20,423 nucleotides of DNA from NCBI RefSeq assembly GCF_938029845.1, contig NZ_CALHGG010000101.1, positions 1 through 20,423 on the forward strand. The letters are read 5' to 3'. A program made the position numbers and the translations under genes. The notes beneath the pieces were generated by a model, which had not been told where the DNA came from, searched no databases, and saw only the letters and a list, made by a program, of their open reading frames with translations. Below are positions 6,227-14,119 of the stretch, in pieces (positions within the stretch are counted from its first letter, which is position 1; the number at the start of each line of letters is the position of its first letter). This DNA is from an uncultured Capnocytophaga sp. (GTDB lineage: Bacteria; Bacteroidota; Bacteroidia; Flavobacteriales; Flavobacteriaceae).

Positions 6227-7402
6227 TTACTTTCTGGTAGGTAGTGGGTAGGTACCCTCTACAAGAATGCTCTTATCTACGTCTTGGATATTGCGATGAC
6301 CTGAGAAGGCCATAGTGGTATCCATTTCATCATAGAGGATTTGTAGGGCACGAGTTACCCCTTCTTCTCCGTATGCACCCAATCCGTATACGGGAGCACG
6401 GCCGAGCATGATACCTTTAGCACCCAAAGCCCATGCTTTAAGCATGTTCTGACCTGTATAGAAACCTGAGTCTATCCATACTTCGGTTTGACTACCTACG
6501 GCACTTACGATATCTGGTAAGGCTTTGATAGAAGAAATCGTATCGTCCATCTGACGACCACCATGGTTGGAAACGATGATGGCATCAGCTCCGTATTTTA
6601 CAGCTTCTTGTGCATCTTCTGGGGTCATGATTCCCTTGAGGATAATAGGACCTCCCCAAAGTTCCTTAATCTCAGCTATATCCTTCCAGCTAAGACTTGG
6701 GTCAAACTGTTCTTTTGTCCAAGAAGAGAGTGAAGAAAGGTCAGATACATTCTTAGCATGACCAGCGATGTTACGGAACGTCCAACGACGATTACCAAAC
6801 ACATAGCGCAAGCCCCAAGGAATTTTAGTAGAAAGGTTGATTATATTAGGAATGGTAAACTTCGGAGGGGTAGAAAGTCCATTCTTAATATCACGATGGC
6901 GGTTTCCAAGTACTTGTAAGTCTACCGTTACCATAAGAGCGGAACACTTAGCTTCTTTGGCACGGCGAATGAGGTCTTTCATAAACTCTCGATCACGCAT
7001 CACATAGAGCTGGAACCAAAAAGGTTCTACACCTGCTTCCACTAAGTCTTCAATGGAGCAGATGGACATAGTAGAGAGGGTGAAAGGAATTCCAAACTTC
7101 TGAGCTGCTTTAGCCATATGGATTTCCCCATCAGCCCACATCATTCCCATAAAGCCCACAGGAGCAGTCATCGCAGGGAATTTCACTTTTTGTCCTAATA
7201 GTGTGGTCTCAAGGGTACGATTATCCATATCCACCAAGATTTTCTGCTTGAACTTGATAGGATTAAAGTCAGAAACATTCTCGCGGTAAGTGGCCTGTGT
7301 CCAAGAACCGGTATCCACATACTCATAGAACATCTTAGGCACATTGCGCTTACATACTACACGCAAGTCCTCAATGTTAGTCATTTTTGTTAAATCTCTC
7401 AT
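6227..7402 (-). CDS. lldD: FMN-dependent L-lactate dehydrogenase
   Basis: A 391-aa member of the FMN-dependent alpha-hydroxy-acid dehydrogenase/oxidase family, close in length and layout to E. coli LldD (396 aa), which oxidises L-lactate to pyruvate and passes electrons to quinones at the inner membrane. Family features seen: TAPVG near 79-83, WFQLYVMRDR at 129-138, TVDLQVLGNRHRD at 159-171, ILKGIM with the FMN-contacting Lys256, and the catalytic signature SNHGGRQMD at 278-286 with His280 and Arg283. The C-terminal FMN phosphate region is DSGFYTGQNMLKAWALGAKGIMLGRAP. An alternative start seven codons in is possible. A lactate oxidase that releases H2O2 belongs to the same fold and cannot be excluded from sequence alone; overall resemblance favours LldD. 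The gene has its own promoter at 7481-7488 and is convergent with rclC. Confidence 0.9.
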   Translation of the reverse strand: MRDLTKMTNIEDLRVVCKRNVPKMFYEYVDTGSWTQATYRENVSDFNPIKFKQKILVDMDNRTLETTLLGQKVKFPAMTAPVGFMGMMWADGEIHMAKAAQKFGIPFTLSTMSICSIEDLVEAGVEPFWFQLYVMRDREFMKDLIRRAKEAKCSALMVTVDLQVLGNRHRDIKNGLSTPPKFTIPNIINLSTKIPWGLRYVFGNRRWTFRNIAGHAKNVSDLSSLSSWTKEQFDPSLSWKDIAEIKELWGGPIILKGIMTPEDAQEAVKYGADAIIVSNHGGRQMDDTISSIKALPDIVSAVGSQTEVWIDSGFYTGQNMLKAWALGAKGIMLGRAPVYGLGAYGEEGVTRALQILYDEMDTTMAFSGHRNIQDVDKSILVEGTYPLPTRK

Positions 7403-7480
7403 TCTATAAATTTTTATTATACAATAAATGTTTTATCAGAGCTAATTTCTTTATGAAAAACAAGTATTTGCTTCTCGGCG

Positions 7481-7488
7481 CAAATATA
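7481..7488 (-). promoter_or_regulatory. Promoter -7 element of lldD
   Basis: The minus strand reads TATATTTG, a full TAnnTTTG match, 78 nt upstream of the ATG, implying an AT-rich leader of about 70 nt. Apart from this and the stem-loop at 7586-7605, the gene-free stretch 7403-7675 shows nothing recognisable. Confidence 0.65.
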
Positions 7489-7585
7489 AGAAATTATTTT
7501 TATTTATGTCATATTTATTTATTATTTTTTAGTTTTTAGCATTTAATACAAATCAACAGTAAAAAAGTTATTTGCTAACCTTCTA

Positions 7586-7605
7586 AGAGGTAACAAATTA
7601 CCTCT
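7586..7605 (-). terminator. Small stem-loop downstream of the five-gene operon
   Basis: AGAGGTAA (7586-7593) and TTACCTCT (7598-7605) form a perfect 8-bp stem with a CAAA loop, 70 nt beyond the stop of the gene ending at 7676. There is no strong U-tract after the stem on the minus strand, so it may be a weak terminator or an RNA 3'-end stabiliser. Confidence 0.35.
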
Positions 7606-7675
7606 CTACATAAGATGCCATTTATTGACCCTCAACGAATTAGATTACAGAAAAATTTCTAACCCTTGATACGCA

Positions 7676-8515
7676 CTAATAATCCTTGCGATAAGTAGTT
7701 TTACGCTTTTGTTTTAGAGGGTCTCTAACTTTGGAGCGGAACATGAAGCGGAACATGGGGCGAAAAATCTGTATAATGACCGGAGTAAGTGACACCGCAA
7801 AAAATATACAAACGACTTGCCACCATAGGGATAATTCTTTGGTAAGCACTGCAAAGATAAGCCCCGCACATAGCCCCATAGTCATAGTGAGAATGATCCC
7901 ATAGAGCACCCCGTAGGCCAGATAGTTGCCGTAATTCTTCATCGGTCGGTCGGTCAGGTAGCCGTAAATCCCCCAATAAGCGAAAACTGCAATAACGAAA
8001 AATATAATCACCCCAATGGTTTTCACTACAATAAAGACATCTGTAACGATGATCTCATCTGTGGAGGTCTTATAGCGAATGTTATAAGAGGACTCTCCAT
8101 TTATCTCTGAGGCAAAAGGCAGTGCCCGCTCCAACTCCTGCCCTGATTCTATGGTAAAAGTAACCACAGGGGTACCCATTTCTACATATCTTGTGCGTCC
8201 ATCTGAATCTCTTTCCTCACTCGTATAGGTATCCTCATAACTTACCACCTGAGCGGTATAGGGCTTAAAGTCACTATCGGAAGCCAGTTGGTAGAGTTGT
8301 TTCACAGTACTTACCCCTAAGAGCAGCATAAAGGGGGTAAGCCCCACCAATAGGGAGATAGGCACCCAGATAAAGAAGGCGGTAAAACAACCCGCTTTTG
8401 CTTTGTTTTTATCCTGAGCCTTACGGTTGCTTTTTCTGATAATCAGATATGTAAGTCCTACTGAAATGGCAAAAAACAGTAGGACAATGATTCTATTAAA
8501 AACTATTTCATCCAT
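7676..8515 (-). CDS. DUF3592-like membrane protein
   Basis: A 279-aa integral membrane protein of unknown function. Hydrophobic segments lie near residues 8-25, 43-68, 162-182, 197-220 and 230-250. Between the second and third is a soluble region (about 80-155) with the pattern TAQVVSYEDTYTSEERDSDGRTRY ... GTPVVTFTIESGQELE ... YNIRYKTSTDEIIV, which resembles DUF3592, where a beta-rich extracytoplasmic domain is flanked by membrane segments. The C-terminus is basic (RKTTYRKDY). It starts 9 nt after the stop of the upstream exported-protein gene and is the last gene of the operon that starts at 12039. DUF3592 assignment is by pattern, not by search. Confidence 0.75.
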   Translation of the reverse strand: MDEIVFNRIIVLLFFAISVGLTYLIIRKSNRKAQDKNKAKAGCFTAFFIWVPISLLVGLTPFMLLLGVSTVKQLYQLASDSDFKPYTAQVVSYEDTYTSEERDSDGRTRYVEMGTPVVTFTIESGQELERALPFASEINGESSYNIRYKTSTDEIIVTDVFIVVKTIGVIIFFVIAVFAYWGIYGYLTDRPMKNYGNYLAYGVLYGIILTMTMGLCAGLIFAVLTKELSLWWQVVCIFFAVSLTPVIIQIFRPMFRFMFRSKVRDPLKQKRKTTYRKDY

Positions 8516-8524
8516 AAGCGATAA

Positions 8525-9541
8525 TTATTGATATATCCTTCTTTCAGAAGGTTTTTCACATTCAGATACAAAAATGGTTTTAGGAGCTACTTTGAGCTGC
8601 TTCGGGTCTGTCTGATAACACTTGGGTTGTACAAAGTCAAACCTATAATACCGAATATCATTCAGGGTATCCTTATAGATATTTTTATCTTTATCATAGG
8701 TTAAAAAATCCTTATTAATAGGATCGGGCTTCACACTCCCCTCTTTTACATTCATAAAAAACGCCTTAGGCTCTTCCAAGTTGGAGATACTGAGGAAGTC
8801 TTTAAGCTCCTTGTCCCCTTGGTCTTCCGACTTCTCCTTTGCAAAAAGCACCTTTCTCAGCTCTTTCATAGGTATTTTATCAATTTCCTTTTTGAGTTCC
8901 CATATAAGCTGCTTACTTCTCTCTACATCAGCTTGGTTAAAGAAGAGCAAACACTCATAGCCCTCTTTGGTTACCAAAGCGCCTGCCCCATCTATCTGGT
9001 ATTCTGAAAGTTTCTGATAGGAAATAAGAAAGTCATTATTATCCTGTAAGTCAATCTGATAGGTATTCTTTAGTTCTCCAAAAAGTTGAGCAAACCCGAA
9101 TGTTTTCAGATCTGCAATCAGAGAAAAGGAATTTCCTACCTCTTCCCTTGAGAAGGTATGTACATAGCGAGAAGAAAAGCAATTAGGGTTGTCATTGAAA
9201 ACTGAGTATGTCTTTCCATGTTCAAATCGGATATAATTCTTCCCATGCTGAAAATTGGCAAAACGAATACGGACTTTGTCTTTCCCAATAGAGTCATTCC
9301 GCTGCCCATACACGACAAATAGCGGTTCCTTTTTCGGCTTAAAGAGGATGATACCGTCCTTTTGAACCTCATAACTCCCTGGTACAGCTGTCATATAGCC
9401 CCAAAGGACAAATAATTTGTTAGGCAAGAGCATAATACCCCCTCCACGCCCTCTGTAATTGCCTGAAATATCTTTTTCTTGGGCATATACAAGGCTTCCT
9501 ATAAAAGAGAAAGTCAGCAATAAGAGTATTTTTGTTTTCAT
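8525..9541 (-). CDS. Exported protein of unknown function, tandem paralog A
   Basis: A 338-aa protein with a type I signal peptide (MKTKILLLLTFSFIGSLVYAQ). I do not recognise the family. It is clearly paralogous to the next two genes upstream: shared blocks are KEPLF-VYG-RNDSIGKDKVRIRF-NF, GKNYI--E-GKTYSVFNDNPNCFS, HTF-R-EVG and the C-terminal DPKQLKVAPK-IFVSECE. The N-terminal third is rich in alternating hydrophobic residues, suggesting beta structure; the middle is charged and helical in character (residues about 200-250). The 3' end of the coding sequence is nearly identical in DNA to that of paralog B, indicating recent duplication or gene conversion. It is separated from paralog B by 94 nt and followed after 9 nt by the DUF3592-like gene. 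Periplasmic or secreted location is inferred. Confidence 0.85.
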   Translation of the reverse strand: MKTKILLLLTFSFIGSLVYAQEKDISGNYRGRGGGIMLLPNKLFVLWGYMTAVPGSYEVQKDGIILFKPKKEPLFVVYGQRNDSIGKDKVRIRFANFQHGKNYIRFEHGKTYSVFNDNPNCFSSRYVHTFSREEVGNSFSLIADLKTFGFAQLFGELKNTYQIDLQDNNDFLISYQKLSEYQIDGAGALVTKEGYECLLFFNQADVERSKQLIWELKKEIDKIPMKELRKVLFAKEKSEDQGDKELKDFLSISNLEEPKAFFMNVKEGSVKPDPINKDFLTYDKDKNIYKDTLNDIRYYRFDFVQPKCYQTDPKQLKVAPKTIFVSECEKPSERRIYQ

Positions 9542-9635
9542 GATATTAGTTTTAAAATTTTATCTTTCAACTGTTTGCAATTACAATTTCTCTGAATATT
9601 AGCTAATTAGCCATTATTTCTCTTCTTGGGGAAGA

Positions 9636-10586
9636 TCATTCACATTCTGAGACAAAGATGGCTTTAGGCGCTACCTTGAGCTGCTTCGGGTCTGTGATAC
9701 TTCCCTGTGTCTTGACCTGCAAGTATAGCCTAACTTCTTCATCTTCAAAAGGTTTTGAAGTATAACTACCCCCCACTACTCTCCCATCTTTCTTTAGGAC
9801 AAGAAGTGCCGTAGGAGGCTCTATGTTCTCTGCATAAAGGAAAGAGATAGACTCCTGACTTATATCTTTTGATTTTTCTTTAGGAACAAAAAACCTTTTG
9901 AGATGCTCTTTAGGTACTTCCTTCAATCTTTCTTTGACCATTTTTAGTTCCTCCTCTGACCATTTCCCTCTATGAAAAAAAGCCCCATTTTCCCCTTCTA
10001 ACTCCATAGGTACGAGCACTACATTTGCCTTCTCACGACTAAGTTTATCATAGGAAATCAAGAAATCATTATACGCTCCCAAGTCAAATTGCAATGTGTT
10101 CTTAATCCCCTCTTCTTCAAATAAATAAGACACCTCTTCATCATAGTATCCTATATGATGTATGAGAGTAAGTGTATTGCCTACCTCCTTTCTGTCAAAG
10201 GTATGTATATACTCGTGAGAAAAACAGTTAGGGTGATCATTGAACACACTATAAGTTTTTCCACTTTCATACTGAATGTAGTTCTTCCCTTCTTCAAAAT
10301 TGACAAAACGAATACGCACCTTATCCTTCCCAATGGAATCATTATGATACCCATATACCAAGAACAAGGGTTCTCTCTGAGGCTTTAATAAGTAGACCCC
10401 ATCGGGTCTCTTTTGGTAATAGCCCCGAATAATCGTCATATAAGTCCAAGCGGCAAAAGTCTTATTCGGGAAAAGCATAATACCCGATTCGGGTTGCTTA
10501 TAGCTCTCTATTAGCTTTCTATCCTGAGCTAAAAGAATATTGGCTACAAAAAAGAAAGCCAGCAATAAAAGTGTTTTTGTTTTCAT
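9636..10586 (-). CDS. Exported protein of unknown function, tandem paralog B
   Basis: A 316-aa exported protein with signal peptide MKTKTLLLLAFFFVANILLAQ, strongly similar to paralog A through residues covering KEPLFLVYGYHNDSIGKDKVRIRF, GKTYSVFNDHPNCFS and HTFDRKEVGN. The start at 10586 restores the MKTK start shared by all three paralogs; an in-frame ATG at 10601 overlaps the upstream stop as TAATG and may serve for coupled translation. The protein ends at IFVSECE, eight residues short of paralog A; the DNA after the TGA still resembles paralog A's last codons, so the stop looks like a nonsense change (AAA to TGA). The middle region differs from A more than the ends do. No functional motif recognised. 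Confidence 0.85.
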   Translation of the reverse strand: MKTKTLLLLAFFFVANILLAQDRKLIESYKQPESGIMLFPNKTFAAWTYMTIIRGYYQKRPDGVYLLKPQREPLFLVYGYHNDSIGKDKVRIRFVNFEEGKNYIQYESGKTYSVFNDHPNCFSHEYIHTFDRKEVGNTLTLIHHIGYYDEEVSYLFEEEGIKNTLQFDLGAYNDFLISYDKLSREKANVVLVPMELEGENGAFFHRGKWSEEELKMVKERLKEVPKEHLKRFFVPKEKSKDISQESISFLYAENIEPPTALLVLKKDGRVVGGSYTSKPFEDEEVRLYLQVKTQGSITDPKQLKVAPKAIFVSECE

Positions 10587-10600
10587 AAGCATTTTAGTCA

Positions 10601-11572
10601 TTATTCAGAAAACAATGGTGAGATTTTTATTTTTAGTTTCTTCATATCTATTTCTGATTTTTTTGTATCTATAAGATCATATTTGTGATATGTCCGATCT
10701 CGTTCCGCCTCTTTATATATATTTTTTTCTTTATCATAAGTAATTTTCCCCATATATTCATAGGGAGAGGTACCTTCTCTTTCATATTTTTCTCTAAAGA
10801 TAGTATTGGATTCCTCTATCCCTAATTGAGATTGTACCACCTTCAACATTTCTTTTTCATTTTCATCTTTTTTCCTAATATAAATATAGTTTTTTATTTC
10901 TTTTAATGGTGTTTTTTCTATATTAGAACGTATTTTTGCAAGTGCTTCTTTATTCTTTTCTAAGGTTTCTTCTTCGTTCATTAAAAGAAGTATCTCCATT
11001 CCATCTTTATTGGTAAAAGCAGCTATACTTTCTCCCTGATATAGAGAATAACTATGACAGAAAACGATATAATCATTATAAGCTGGATTCATACCTACTT
11101 CGTAAGCATTTTTTATGCCTACAAACTTCTTATTGTATTCTTCAAAGAGGCTTTCCCCTATAAAAGTAATAGATTTCCCTACCTCTTTTCTATCAAAAGT
11201 ATGTACCAAATCATTATCTTCGTTGGAAACAGAGTAATATCCGCCCCTCTCCAAGTGAATATAGTTCTTTCCCAGCTGAAAATTCACCAGCTCCACCCGT
11301 ATTTTATCCTTGGATAAGTCCTTATCATTGCGCGCATAGACCAGAAAAAGCGGTTCTTTCTGAGGTTGCAACCATATCATCCCATCTTTTTGTACTTGGT
11401 AGTCTCCCTTTACCCCTGCCAAGGGATTCCATAGTAAGAACTTCTTATCAGAGAGCAAGAAAAGCCCCCACTTACGCCCTTGGTAGAAACCTTCAAGCTG
11501 GTTATTTTGAGCCTGTATAAAGCCTCCTAAAGAAAAGAAAGCCAGTAATAAAAGTATTTTTGTTTTCATCAT
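10601..11572 (-). CDS. Exported protein of unknown function, tandem paralog C
   Basis: A 323-aa exported protein, the most divergent of three tandem paralogs. The signal peptide is MMKTKILLLLAFFSLGGFIQAQ. Shared blocks are KDGMIWLQPQKEPLFLVYARNDKDLSKDKIRVELVNFQLGKNYI near 60-110 and HTFDRKEVGKS. It lacks the NCFS cysteine motif and the SECE C-terminus of A and B, ending KKLKIKISPLFSE. The start overlaps the upstream stop in ATGATGA: either ATG (11572 or 11569) is possible, and the second matches the MKTK start of the paralogs. The 3' two thirds of the gene (about 10604-11150) is visibly more AT-rich than the 5' third and the neighbouring genes. Function unknown. Confidence 0.83.
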   Translation of the reverse strand: MMKTKILLLLAFFSLGGFIQAQNNQLEGFYQGRKWGLFLLSDKKFLLWNPLAGVKGDYQVQKDGMIWLQPQKEPLFLVYARNDKDLSKDKIRVELVNFQLGKNYIHLERGGYYSVSNEDNDLVHTFDRKEVGKSITFIGESLFEEYNKKFVGIKNAYEVGMNPAYNDYIVFCHSYSLYQGESIAAFTNKDGMEILLLMNEEETLEKNKEALAKIRSNIEKTPLKEIKNYIYIRKKDENEKEMLKVVQSQLGIEESNTIFREKYEREGTSPYEYMGKITYDKEKNIYKEAERDRTYHKYDLIDTKKSEIDMKKLKIKISPLFSE

Positions 11573-12039
11573 TTGTTTAAGTCAAAAGCATTGATAATAA
11601 TAGACAATGTAACTCCCTTACATATAGGTTCTTTTACAAAAGGAAAGGAATACCCTATATCCAATCGTACATAATTGATAAAAGTAATTCCTACTTTAGG
11701 CTGTATCGCTTGGGTATTGAGAGAAAGTCCCAATCCTATGATTAAGGCATATATTTCTGCTCCTATTTCTGGAATCACTTTGAGCCTGCCCTTCTCTGTG
11801 GTAAAGTGTGTTCCCCCGTAAAATCCCACTCCTCCTTCCCTAGGTGGCATCATAAAGGTAACTCCAGTGAACCCCAAGCTCTTATGATGAGTATAGGTAT
11901 AGGCCATTCGTGGTGCTATGATGTATAAGAAAGGATTTTTATACTGATACGTATGTGTTTCTTGATTATAATACTGCTCAAAGTGTTGTGCAGAAACTTT
12001 GAGAGAGAAAAACAGGAAAAGGACAAACAAATTTCTCAT
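11569..12039 (-). CDS. Small exported, outer-membrane-like protein
   Basis: A 156-aa protein with signal peptide MRNLFVLFLFFSLKVSAQ. The mature part has repeated amphipathic, aromatic-ended stretches (GGVGFYGGTHFTTEKGRLKVIPEIGAEIYALIIGLGLSLNT, then YVRLDIGYSFPF) typical of short outer-membrane beta-strand proteins in Bacteroidota; this is a pattern-based suggestion only. The start at 12039 is chosen over an in-frame ATG at 12078 because the promoter -7 element at 12076-12083 overlaps the latter and because it places the signal peptide at the N-terminus. It is the first gene of the operon and its TGA overlaps the start of paralog C, indicating translational coupling. Confidence 0.75.
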   Translation of the reverse strand: MRNLFVLFLFFSLKVSAQHFEQYYNQETHTYQYKNPFLYIIAPRMAYTYTHHKSLGFTGVTFMMPPREGGVGFYGGTHFTTEKGRLKVIPEIGAEIYALIIGLGLSLNTQAIQPKVGITFINYVRLDIGYSFPFVKEPICKGVTLSIIINAFDLNK

Positions 12040-12075
12040 AAAATCAACTTTAAAAGTTCCCTTTCTATAACGCGA

Positions 12076-12083
12076 CAAATATA
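12076..12083 (-). promoter_or_regulatory. Promoter -7 element of the five-gene exported-protein operon
   Basis: The minus strand reads TATATTTG followed by TCGCG. The same TATATTTGTCGC string occurs in the DKNYY operon promoter (4532-4543), so the two exported-protein operons share an extended start-site sequence. The leader to the ATG at 12039 is about 30 nt. Confidence 0.65.
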
Positions 12084-12124
12084 ACGAATTTTCCTCAAAA
12101 AAATCAGAATTTCTTACGACTTTA

Positions 12125-12154
12125 TTGCTATGTTTATTTTTTTGACTACCTTTG
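12125..12154 (+). promoter_or_regulatory. Promoter of the toxin-antitoxin/der unit
   Basis: TTG (12125-12127), a 19-bp spacer, then TACCTTTG (12147-12154) matches the Bacteroidota -33/-7 layout. The start codon at 12170 is only about 15 nt beyond the -7 element, so the leader is very short. This is the only promoter-like element seen upstream of der. Confidence 0.7.
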
Positions 12155-12169
12155 CAAAAAAATAGACCT

Positions 12170-12391
12170 ATGAATACTGAAACTGCTGTTCAATTAACTA
12201 AAGATGTTTCTGAAGATATTCTTTTGGCATTAGAGACACAAGAGACCCCACCCTCTTCTGAAAGACTCCCTCAGAGAGTACTTGATTCTATTAAGAAAGG
12301 AACCGAGCAAGCTGAGAAAGGTCTTGTTTTTGATGATGCTATAGTAGATCAAGAAGCTGAAAATATTATCATGCAATGGGAAAGAAAGTAA
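12170..12391 (+). CDS. Probable antitoxin of a type II toxin-antitoxin pair
   Basis: A 73-aa acidic, helical protein placed directly before a RelE/ParE-type toxin gene, with a 16-nt overlap, the usual order and coupling for such modules. It has no close motif that I can name. The C-terminal stretch [21 protein letters not shown] resembles the short amphipathic tails with which antitoxins of this class wrap their toxins, but the N-terminus does not show an obvious ribbon-helix-helix or PHD motif. The ATG at 12170 is chosen over an in-frame TTG at 12152, because that TTG lies inside the promoter -7 element. Assignment rests mainly on context. Confidence 0.72.
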   Translation: MNTETAVQLTKDVSEDILLALETQETPPSSERLPQRVLDSIKKGTEQAEKGLVFDDAIVDQEAENIIMQWERK

Positions 12392-12696
12392 AAGTTACTT
12401 GGTCTGCTATTGCTAAAATACAATATTATGATACTTTGATTTTTTGGAACGAACATAACCAATCCAATGAGTATTCCAAAAAAATAAGAGCCAAAATAAA
12501 AGAAGCCTCCTCTAAGTTAAGTTCTTACCCCAAAATAGGAAAAGAAAGACCTGAAGACAGAGAGGTAAGGCAGATTATTGTGTTTTCCCATTTTTCTCTA
12601 TTCTACAGAATCTATGAAATCAATGAAGACTTAACAGAGATCGTCATTGTAACATTTTGGGATAACCGAAACGACCCTAATAAATTAAAATTCTAA
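12376..12696 (+). CDS. RelE/ParE-family toxin
   Basis: A 106-aa basic protein with the RelE/ParE superfamily pattern: [23 protein letters not shown] at the N-terminus (beta strand then helix), two helices through [25 protein letters not shown], then [18 protein letters not shown] and [14 protein letters not shown] near the C-terminus. The FWDNR-(N/Q)P ending is common in Bacteroidota members. ParE proteins inhibit gyrase and RelE proteins cut ribosome-bound mRNA; I cannot tell which applies here. The gene overlaps the antitoxin gene by 16 nt and ends 2 nt before the der start codon, so its expression is tied to that of der. Base composition is AT-richer than der, suggesting later insertion. 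Confidence 0.85.
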   Translation: MGKKVKVTWSAIAKIQYYDTLIFWNEHNQSNEYSKKIRAKIKEASSKLSSYPKIGKERPEDREVRQIIVFSHFSLFYRIYEINEDLTEIVIVTFWDNRNDPNKLKF

Positions 12697-12698
12697 AA

Positions 12699-14003
12699 AT
12701 GAGTGCCATTGTAGCCATTGTAGGACGCCCTAATGTAGGCAAATCCACTTTTTTCAACCGTCTTGTTCAGCGCCGTGAGGCTATCGTAGATAGCATCAGT
12801 GGGGTGACCCGTGACCGCCATTATGGAAAAACCGACTGGAATGGACGTGATTTCTCTGTGATTGATACAGGAGGATATGTAGCAGGAGGCGATGACGTGT
12901 TCCAAAAAGAAATAGATAAGCAGGTGAATCTTGCCATTGAGGAGGCCGATGCCATCATCTTTTTAGTAGATGTGAAAAGCGGTATTATGGGTACCGATGA
13001 GGAGATTGCCCAGCTGCTGCGCCGTAGCAAGAAACCTACATTCCTAGCCGTAAACAAAGTAGATAATACCAAGCGGGCTATGGATGCCAATGAGTTCTAT
13101 GCCTTGGGGTTTGAAGAGATTTTTCCTATCTCCAGTGTCAATGGTAGTGGCACAGGCGAACTCTTGGATGCCGTAGTAAAAATACTCCCTGAGGAGGAAA
13201 AAGTGGAGGAAGTAACCCTACCTCGCTTTGCTGTAGTGGGGCGCCCCAATGCAGGTAAATCATCTTTTATCAATGCTCTTATAGGAGAGGAGCGCTATAT
13301 TGTTACTGACATAGCGGGTACCACTCGTGATGCTATTGATACCCGTTATAATCGTTTTGGGTTTGAGTTCAATCTAGTGGATACCGCTGGTATTCGCCGC
13401 AAGGCAAAGGTCAAAGAGGATTTGGAGTTCTACTCGGTGATGCGTTCAGTACGTGCTATAGAACACTCCGATGTATGCCTACTCTTGGTAGACGCTACCC
13501 GTGGTTTCGAGGGACAAGATGCCAATATCTTCTGGCTGGCACAGCGTAATAAGAAAGGTGTGGTTATCTTAGTCAACAAATGGGACTTAGTAGAAAAAGA
13601 CACTCATACCACCAAGCACTTTGAGGAGGGGATTCGCAAGATTATCGCCCCTTTTACCGATGTGCCTATTATCTTTATCTCTGCCCTTACCAAACAACGT
13701 ATCTACAAAGCGATAGAAAAAGCAGTAGAGGTGTATAACAACCGCAGCCAGCGTATCAAAACCTCTGTGCTCAATGAGTACATGCTCCCCATCATCGAGG
13801 CTACTCCTCCACCGGCTACCAAAGGAAAGTATATCAAGATCAAGTATTGTATGCAGCTACCTACTGACCTACCTCAGTTTGTCTTTTTTGCGAACCTCCC
13901 CCAATATATCAAGGATCCTTACCGCCGTTTTGTAGAAAACAAGCTCCGTGAGAAGTTCAATTTTGAAGGCGTACCTTTGGATATTTTCTTTAGGGAGAAA
14001 TAA
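12699..14003 (+). CDS. der: Ribosome-assembly GTPase Der (EngA)
   Basis: A 434-aa tandem GTPase essential for maturation of the 50S subunit. First G domain: GRPNVGKS at 9-16, DTGG at 56-59, NKVD at 119-122. Second G domain: GRPNAGKS at 181-188, DTAG at 228-231, NKWD at 293-296. The C-terminal KH-like domain runs from about 350 (for example [30 protein letters not shown]) and binds rRNA. Length and order are normal for the family. The unusual point is its location two bases after a toxin gene, with no TAnnTTTG element seen in the toxin coding sequence just upstream, so der appears to be transcribed from the toxin-antitoxin promoter. Confidence 0.98.
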   Translation: MSAIVAIVGRPNVGKSTFFNRLVQRREAIVDSISGVTRDRHYGKTDWNGRDFSVIDTGGYVAGGDDVFQKEIDKQVNLAIEEADAIIFLVDVKSGIMGTDEEIAQLLRRSKKPTFLAVNKVDNTKRAMDANEFYALGFEEIFPISSVNGSGTGELLDAVVKILPEEEKVEEVTLPRFAVVGRPNAGKSSFINALIGEERYIVTDIAGTTRDAIDTRYNRFGFEFNLVDTAGIRRKAKVKEDLEFYSVMRSVRAIEHSDVCLLLVDATRGFEGQDANIFWLAQRNKKGVVILVNKWDLVEKDTHTTKHFEEGIRKIIAPFTDVPIIFISALTKQRIYKAIEKAVEVYNNRSQRIKTSVLNEYMLPIIEATPPPATKGKYIKIKYCMQLPTDLPQFVFFANLPQYIKDPYRRFVENKLREKFNFEGVPLDIFFREK

Positions 14004-14011
14004 AAGGAGTT

Positions 14012-14119
14012 TTGAATTCTGAGTTGGAATACTTTGTAATAATAGATGAGGCTATTCAACAGAAAGGAAGAAAAGTAACTATTGAGGAACTTCAACTTAA
14101 GCAAAGATACTCAAAATGA
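14012..14119 (+). CDS. Possible small ORF or gene remnant after der
   Basis: A 35-codon open frame starting at a TTG (14012) preceded by AAAAGGAG, reading MNSELEYFVIIDEAIQQK then GRKVTIEELQLKQRYSK. The composition is protein-like, and its TGA overlaps the next gene's ATG as ATGA, the arrangement of a translationally coupled pair. The first codons fall in a copy of the TTTTGAG-type heptamer repeat, and there is no ATG, so it may instead be the C-terminal remnant of a lost gene. No homologue recognised. Confidence 0.35.
   Translation: MNSELEYFVIIDEAIQQKGRKVTIEELQLKQRYSK

Noticed and set aside
12040..12078. 13-residue upstream extension of the small exported protein
   Set aside because: The extension begins within the TATATTTG promoter element and would precede the signal peptide.
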